This document shows, piece after piece, positions 13,702-18,307 of a stretch of 18,307 nucleotides of DNA. This stretch comes from Chloroflexota bacterium (GTDB taxonomy: Bacteria; Chloroflexota; Dehalococcoidia; SAR202; UBA11138): contig PAIW01000007.1 in assembly GCA_002710885.1 (NCBI GenBank), positions 1-18,307 on the forward strand, in the 5' to 3' direction. Position 1 is the first letter of the stretch. The number at the start of each line of letters is the position of its first letter. Position numbers and translations under genes: made by a program. The notes beneath the pieces are model-generated. The model saw only the letters and a program-made list of their open reading frames with translations, was not told where the DNA came from and did no database searches.

Positions 13702-14678
13702 ACAACCATCGTCACTGGAGGAACAAGGCTTCGTCGGGTCCAACATCGTCAGGGAGTTGGCTCAGCATGGTCACCAAGTCGTATCGATAGACCTTGCCAA
13801 GCCAGACGCGATGGTGCTGCGATATCTGGAGCCTCAGTCGTCCAACGTAACCTGGGTTCACGGCGATATTCTCGATCAGAACACTATGGACCGAGTCCTC
13901 GAGGACCATGAGATCGACAAGATAGTGCACGCCGCGGTCTCCTCTGCAACACGCGAGGACATTCGAGAGTTTCGAGAGCCGACGTATCGTGTCGATCAAT
14001 GTGGAAGGGACTGCGAATATGCTGGAGTTGGCGAGAAAGGTTCAGGTGGCAAGATTCGTGTACGTGAGCTCGGTAGGGGTCTACGAAGGGTTGGGGTCTC
14101 AGGGCGAGACTTTAACAGAGGGCACACCGCTCCATCCCCGCCAGTTGTACAACGCCACCAAGTACGCCAGCGAACTGATCACTCACCGGTGCGGAGAGGC
14201 TCACGGATTCGTGGCGGCGGTGGCTCGCCTTGGCTGACCTTACGGCCCGATGGAGCGGGCTACGGGGCATCGGGTTGTCATGTCGACGCTGCACCAATGG
14301 ACCGGAAAGGCGGTGCGTGGAGAAACAATCTACGCCGAGACAGAAGATTATTGGGACTTCACCTACGTTCTGGATATCGCCGCCGGAATCAGGACCGTGC
14401 TGGACGCTCCTAGCCTGACCCACGAAGCCTATAATCTCAATCGTGGAGTGCAGGTCTCGGCGCAAGAGCTGGTTTCAGCATTCAGAGAGGCAACTCCTTC
14501 GGCAAACATCAACCTTCGAACTGGCAATGACACTGACATGCCTCAGTCATCGTCCAGCGGGCGGATCATGGACTCGTCTCGAATTCGCGATGACCTTCAT
14601 TTCGAGACCCGGTACGACCTGATCGCTGGCCTCGAAGAATATATCCAATGGCGCCTAGAATTCGGCTACACCGCGTGA
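13702..14678 (+). pseudogene. NAD-dependent epimerase/dehydratase, multiply broken
   Basis: Joined across lesions this is a full-length extended SDR of about 325 residues. It opens 'TTIVTGGT' at 13702, where an AGG stands in place of the expected ATG. An extra A near 13725 shifts the frame; restored, it reads 'GFVGSNIVRELAQHGHQVV', completing T-G-G-x-G-F-V-G. 'VTWVHGDILD' and 'IDKIVHAAV' follow. A second shift near 13985-13990 leads to 'SINVEGTANMLELA', 'FVYVSSVGVYEG' and 'YNATKYASE' (catalytic Y-x3-K). An in-frame TGA at 14235 interrupts 'ARLG(stop)PYGPMERA', after which the C-terminus runs to 14678. Lost start, two shifts and one nonsense codon make sequencing error an unlikely cause. The intact enzyme would have acted on a nucleotide-sugar or related substrate; the original substrate is unknown. 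Confidence 0.9.
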
Positions 14679-15138
14679 CGCCGAACCGGCGACCAAAAAT
14701 TCGGATGTGTAAATTTTGCATACCTAATGAAGCACACTATCATCAACCACTTACACAAACGCTGACCTCTTACCTCTGAGATTTTCTCTGAACAGTTTGT
14801 TACTGACCAGATCGTAGACCAACGACAACAAACGAAATTAAACATCCTTGTCAGAATGATTTCCTTTCCGAGCGCCCGGGCGGAGTCGGCGGTTCCAGGC
14901 TTTCCGCTTGAGGCGATGACAGAGAAAGCGCCTAGCGCGAACTCGTAAGTCCCCTGACGCAGAAGCTCGTTTTGCTCTACAACGTGAACCCGACGACCCC
15001 ATAGCTCGCCTTCGGTACGTGATTGACAGCTTATCGGGGTGTTCGTACAATCATCGGACTCAGCGACGGTACGGTCATTGAGTACGTCCGGCCGGATATG
15101 AGACATTTCGCTAAGGGTTATCCAAGGGGGCTACTCCT
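14679..15138. other. Unexplained spacer with a long minus-strand open frame
   Basis: No gene is recognised in this 460-base stretch. The minus strand is open for 146 codons (15106 to 14666), containing 'GRRVHVVEQNELLRQGTYEF' and 'VIASSGKPGTADSARALGKE'. There is no ribosome binding site and the last third looks non-coding. It may be a decayed gene. Confidence 0.35.
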
Positions 15139-16479
15139 GTGATAAACGTAGATCTCAAGCTGGACCTATCAAGGTCCAACGCCTACTTTAACGAAGCCTG
15201 CCGGTACTCGCCGGGAGGCGCTCCAGATGCCAAGGGCTGGGAGCGGGACCTGTTCTACATCGAGCGGGCCAAGGGCAATCGACTGTGGGACCTAGACGGT
15301 AACGAGTACATAGACTACAACGCCGGAGCGGGCCCCATTATTCTGGGACACTCGGAAGACGAGTTGGACGAGGTCGTAATAGAGACCATCCGGAATGTCG
15401 GCGTTCAAGTCGCCCAGCCTCATACTCTCGAGGTGGAGCTGACCAAGAAGCTGCGTGAAATCATCCCCGGCGCCGAGCAGAGCGTGTTTTGCAACGCCGG
15501 CACCGACACCCTGCAGTACGCTGTGCGCATGGCGCGAACCTATACCGGCCGCCAAAAGGTGGTCAAGTTCGAGGGAGGCTACCACGGCTGGGCGGACGGG
15601 CTGGCCATAAGCACCAACCCGAGCCTGGACGCCGCAGGGCCTGGCTCGAGTCCCAACGCCATCCCCGATACCTCGGGCGTACTGCCCGCCATCCTCGAGA
15701 ACACGATAGTGCTCCCCTACAACGATCTGGACGCCGCAAGCGAGCGCCTCGAGCGTGAGAAACGCGACATCGCCTGCGTTATTGTAGAACCCATCGTCCA
15801 CGGACATGCCATTCTCCCCAGGCCAGGCTTCCTCAAGGGCCTGCAAGAGCTCTGTAATTCCTGCGATATCCCCCTGGTTCTCGACGAGATCATTACCGGG
15901 TTCAGACACGACCTTGGCGGCCTGCAGAAGAAGTGGGGGATCGAAGCAGACATGGCTTGCTACGGTAAGTCTATGGCCAACGGCTACGTGATCTCCGCGG
16001 TCACCGGCAAGCAGAAGTACATGTCCACCCTTTCGCCTGATGGCCCTGCATTCTTATCCGGCACCTATAACGGCAACCCCGTGTCCTCAGCAGCGACGTT
16101 GAAGACCATAGAGATACTAGGCCGCGACGGTTTCTACGAACGCCTGTACGGGCTAGGCGACCTTCTCCGCGACGGAATCAACCAGGTCATTGAGCAGCTG
16201 GCGATCAACGCCGTCTGCTACGGTTACGGCTCGACCTGGGGCATCTTCTTCGACAGGACGATTCCATCCAACTATCGCGACGTGGCGTTCCACAACGAGG
16301 CCGGTGGCTCAGCGAAGGGGGCTGCTTACGCCAGGCACATGCTCAACCACGGCATCTTCATCCAACCCTCAAGGCCCGCCCGAGCCTACCTGTACGCGGC
16401 CCACACCGAGGAAGACGTCCAGCGCACAGTCGACGCAGCAGCAAGCTTCTTCACCGACCACCAGACCGCCCTTAGATAG
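15139..16479 (+). CDS. Class III aminotransferase, glutamate-1-semialdehyde-aminomutase-like
   Basis: A 446-residue PLP enzyme of fold type I. The start is GTG 15139, with AAGGGGG about 8 bases upstream. Marks: 'RSNAYFNEACRYSPGG' (12-27), 'GHSEDELDEVV' (70-80), 'FCNAGTDTLQYAVRMAR' (117-133, phosphate-binding turn, with T-D-T in place of the common S/T-E-A), 'KFEGGYHGW' (143-151), 'LVLDEIITGFR' (246-256, Asp249 binding the pyridine nitrogen), Lys277 in 'CYGKSMANGY' (Schiff base), and 'GTYNGNP' (308-314). It resembles glutamate-1-semialdehyde 2,1-aminomutase, but no other tetrapyrrole gene is near, and the neighbours are catabolic. It may therefore act on another amino acid or amine (inference). 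No close downstream partner is on the same message; the next gene starts 489 bases on. Confidence 0.94.
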   Translation: MINVDLKLDLSRSNAYFNEACRYSPGGAPDAKGWERDLFYIERAKGNRLWDLDGNEYIDYNAGAGPIILGHSEDELDEVVIETIRNVGVQVAQPHTLEVELTKKLREIIPGAEQSVFCNAGTDTLQYAVRMARTYTGRQKVVKFEGGYHGWADGLAISTNPSLDAAGPGSSPNAIPDTSGVLPAILENTIVLPYNDLDAASERLEREKRDIACVIVEPIVHGHAILPRPGFLKGLQELCNSCDIPLVLDEIITGFRHDLGGLQKKWGIEADMACYGKSMANGYVISAVTGKQKYMSTLSPDGPAFLSGTYNGNPVSSAATLKTIEILGRDGFYERLYGLGDLLRDGINQVIEQLAINAVCYGYGSTWGIFFDRTIPSNYRDVAFHNEAGGSAKGAAYARHMLNHGIFIQPSRPARAYLYAAHTEEDVQRTVDAAASFFTDHQTALR

Positions 16480-16968
16480 GCACCGTGCCCAAGCCGGCTC
16501 GCCAGGGTAATTTTGTGGACGCTGGGCTTGATCACTTCCCCGTTTTCACCATACGCAACGGTCCCGCACGATCTCCAACTTGGGCATGGCGGACACCATC
16601 AGTGTCGCCCAATTGACGGAGGTGCTTTAGTATCGCCCTACTGGGTACAGGGCTCACGGTGGGACTACGCGTCACGAAGTAGGAAGCAAATGGCAGAAGA
16701 GAAGGTCTACTAGGTCTTAGAAGGTTTCCGCTGAGAGGTCACAGTCAACTGGTTGTGCGGTCACGATAATCAATCCAGCCAGTGTTAGTAACCAAAGCCT
16801 GCATTATAATGCCTTGAGGCAACGCGGGGATTTCCCATAGGAACGCCAATCTCAATTGAAGCATGTTCGGAAAATTCGGATTCATCTGTCTTGGCCGCAC
16901 TGGACGTGGTCGGGCAGTACCTACGAAAGTTTGTTTAGTTCCACCTCGCCCATTGAAGGAGACACAGC
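16480..16968. other. Spacer upstream of the beta-hydroxyacid dehydrogenase gene
   Basis: No gene is recognised. A short ATG frame at 16690 reads MAEEKVY then stops; the same frame continues 'VLEGFR' and stops again, possibly the eroded start of a lost gene. The right part holds a palindromic -10 region at 16801-16812. Confidence 0.4.
16801..16812 (+). promoter_or_regulatory. Palindromic -10 region, candidate promoter/operator
   Basis: GCATTATAATGC is a perfect 12-bp palindrome that contains a consensus TATAAT (16805-16810). The -35 position is weak (GTGTTA at 16782-16787). It lies about 160 bases before the dehydrogenase start, so a regulator binding here would control that gene directly. 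Confidence 0.4.
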
Positions 16969-17856
16969 ATGGAAACCATAGGGTTCATTGGCCTCGGCAA
17001 CCTCGGGACTGCGATTGCCCAAAATATCCAAAACGCAGGGTATCCAATGGTCGTATACGACATCCGCGAGGGTGCGACAAAACCTTTGCTGGAGGAAGGA
17101 TCCCGATTGGCAGCGGCGCCAGACGAAGTCGCTAGCCTCAGTGACGTGACCTTCACATCTTTGCCAGGCCCTCGAGAGGTAGAGGATGTTACCTTAGGCC
17201 TTCATGGCGTGCTGAATGGTATCAAGGAAGGTGGCATATACGTGGACCTCTCCACCAGCCGACCCTCGCTGATCCGTAGGATCGGCGAGATATTCGAGGA
17301 GAAAAGCGTGATGGTTATAGACGCCCCAGTGCTCACAAGCCCCGCGACTGCTGCAGACCGGCAAGTAGTACTAATGCCCAGTGGCGACAGAGAAGTCTGC
17401 CAAAAGCTTCGTCCACTCTTCGATTCTTTCGCTGACACAGTTGTATACCAGGGACCTTTAGGGATGGGGAGCACCTGCAAACTTGTCAACAACATGATTA
17501 CTCTGGCGGTGAGGCAGGTGGTGGCCGAGGGGCTTACCTTGGGACTGAAGGCCGGTCTTGACCTAGATTCACTCATGGAGGCCGGAAATCGAATGGTGTT
17601 GGGCCATCAGAAGGAAGGGCTGGAAAAAACTGTTTTTCGAGGCCAGTTCTACCCGCCATCCTTTCGGCAGGCCCTGGCGAGAAAAGACATCGGGCTGGCT
17701 AACGAGTTGGGTCGAGAGTTGAGTGTGCCTATGCCGGTCGCCAATCTCGTGGAGCAGATCTCCATTCAGATTGGAAACCGTGGGTGGGGAAATATGGACA
17801 CCCACGTCATATATAGGCTACAGGAGGAAATGGCGGGTGTAGAGATCAGGCCCTAA
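16969..17856 (+). CDS. 3-hydroxyisobutyrate/beta-hydroxyacid dehydrogenase family protein
   Basis: A 295-residue NAD(P)-dependent dehydrogenase of normal family length; ATG 16969 has AAGGAG about 9 bases upstream. The Rossmann loop is 'GFIGLGNLGTAIA' (5-17), with Asp31 after beta 2 ('VVYDIRE', favouring NAD). 'VDLSTSRPS' (92-100) is the D-x-S-T motif, and 'GMGSTCKLVNNM' (165-176) holds catalytic Lys171 and Asn175. The substrate loop is unusual: the family has D-A-P-V-S-G-G-x-x-G-A, here 'DAPVLTSPATAADRQVVLM' (118-136), which loses the Gly-Gly pair that contacts the substrate carboxylate. The substrate therefore probably differs from 3-hydroxyisobutyrate or tartronate semialdehyde. Its neighbours, an aminotransferase and an NHL protein, give no firm pathway. 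Confidence 0.93.
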   Translation: METIGFIGLGNLGTAIAQNIQNAGYPMVVYDIREGATKPLLEEGSRLAAAPDEVASLSDVTFTSLPGPREVEDVTLGLHGVLNGIKEGGIYVDLSTSRPSLIRRIGEIFEEKSVMVIDAPVLTSPATAADRQVVLMPSGDREVCQKLRPLFDSFADTVVYQGPLGMGSTCKLVNNMITLAVRQVVAEGLTLGLKAGLDLDSLMEAGNRMVLGHQKEGLEKTVFRGQFYPPSFRQALARKDIGLANELGRELSVPMPVANLVEQISIQIGNRGWGNMDTHVIYRLQEEMAGVEIRP

Positions 17857-17960
17857 TAGAACTGCGCCAATGTCATTCTAAGCGGAGCGAAGAATCTGAA
17901 ACGTTAGATCGCTATGGGCCAAGGCCGAGCGGCGTTTAATACCGACAGAATAAGTGCGTC

Positions 17961-18307
17961 TTATTTCTGGTAGATCTGGACACGGTGGCGGGAAGACTCA
18001 GTCACATACAGTCTACCTTGTCCGTCCAGGTTTACGGAGGTCGGACCCCAAAAGTAGGGCTCGGCCTGAGTGGAAACTAGGTAGGGTGTGTCAAGGTGAG
18101 AAGGCAGGTCTGGAATTAGATTCGACTGGTCCCGCGTGAGGCTTTCGTCGGGGTTGACATCTAGGAACTCCCTTGCCCACTTAGACACGGTGGCCTCGCC
18201 TCGCAGTTTCAACTGAAAGCTACCGTCTGGACCCAGCACTTGCACTCGCTCGTTACCCCAGTCGGCAACGTAGATATAACCTTGTGAGTCCACCGCAGGC
18301 TGGGCGG
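17961..18307 (-). CDS. NHL-repeat (beta-propeller) protein, N-terminal part beyond window
   Basis: The minus-strand frame is open from the window edge to a stop at 17961, about 115 codons. Two NHL-type blades are visible: 'AVDSQGYIYVADWGNERVQV' near the edge, and 'LDGQGRLYVTESSRHRVQIY' at the C-terminus. Between them is an insert of about 45 residues (WAREFLDVNPDESL, then DLPSHLDTPY), longer than a normal blade connection. The protein ends right after the second motif. NHL propellers bind proteins, RNA or ligands, and some are secreted; the missing N-terminus would show any signal peptide. The GTG at 18293 is only an internal codon, since upstream codons (AQPA) continue the blade. It converges on the dehydrogenase gene. 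Confidence 0.88.
   Translation of the reverse strand, partial: AQPAVDSQGYIYVADWGNERVQVLGPDGSFQLKLRGEATVSKWAREFLDVNPDESLTRDQSNLIPDLPSHLDTPYLVSTQAEPYFWGPTSVNLDGQGRLYVTESSRHRVQIYQK

Noticed and set aside
14235..14237. Recoded TGA (selenocysteine or Trp) in the epimerase
   Set aside because: The position is not catalytic, no selenocysteine-type hairpin is evident, and the gene has other disabling lesions.
15292..15909. 205-codon minus-strand frame opposite the aminotransferase
   Set aside because: It lies wholly within a clearly coding class III aminotransferase and shows no family motif or start signal.
16690..16713. Short MAEEKVY peptide frame
   Set aside because: It has only seven codons before a stop, with a second stop soon after. 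It could be an eroded gene start, but too little is left to support a call.
1..18307. CRISPR array or toxin-antitoxin, phage-defence or secondary-metabolite cluster
   Set aside because: No regularly spaced direct repeats, Cas-like, paired small toxin/antitoxin, NRPS or PKS sequences were seen on either strand.

Overview
The window looks like a piece of a free-living bacterial chromosome with a broad oxidative, heterotrophic gene set. It carries many unrelated oxidoreductases (SDR, MDR, GMC, beta-hydroxyacid dehydrogenase), a fused electron-transfer flavoprotein, an MFS carrier, a class III aminotransferase and an NHL protein. Protein style and gene mix resemble marine Chloroflexota of the SAR202/Dehalococcoidia type. 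This is an inference from sequence feel and was not tested by a search.

Left end (1-1300): the 5' part of a PPOX/F420-type flavin reductase gene leaves the window on the minus strand. Then comes an attachment-site scar: the 3' half of a tRNA-Gly(TCC), cut in the anticodon loop and fused in frame to the N-terminal fragment of a tyrosine recombinase. An intact tRNA-Asn(GTT) with its own promoter lies next to it.

1295-4812 (minus strand): a single-chain EtfB-EtfA fusion is followed by a small CDGSH iron-sulfur protein and a clear intrinsic terminator, then an MFS transporter. 4935-5847: a soluble zinc-finger anti-sigma gene is divergent from an ECF sigma gene that is broken by a one-base deletion and has a degraded region 4.

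5948-9360: a Rid-family protein without the catalytic Arg is divergent from an SDR-MDR dehydrogenase pair, with a 21-bp palindrome between them. A translationally coupled DUF971-HAD hydrolase pair converges on the MDR gene.

9361-12305: a GMC oxidoreductase gene is bracketed by two diverged, same-orientation 3' ends of one IS3-family element. A weak cupin-like fragment lies upstream of the GMC gene. 12394-14678: a small polytopic membrane protein with a good promoter, a hairpin-rich spacer, a dihydropyrimidinase stub that keeps its promoter and ribosome binding site but stops after about 60 residues, and an NAD-dependent epimerase pseudogene with a lost start, two frameshifts and a nonsense codon.

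14679-18307: an unexplained 460-base spacer, a class III (glutamate-1-semialdehyde-aminomutase-like) aminotransferase, a 489-base spacer with a palindromic -10 region, a 3-hydroxyisobutyrate-dehydrogenase-family enzyme, and the C-terminal end of an NHL-repeat protein running off the right edge. Overall, intact catabolic genes alternate with decayed ones and mobile-element scars, as expected of an accessory region. The most distinctive items are the integrase/tRNA scar and the fused ETF with its CDGSH neighbour.
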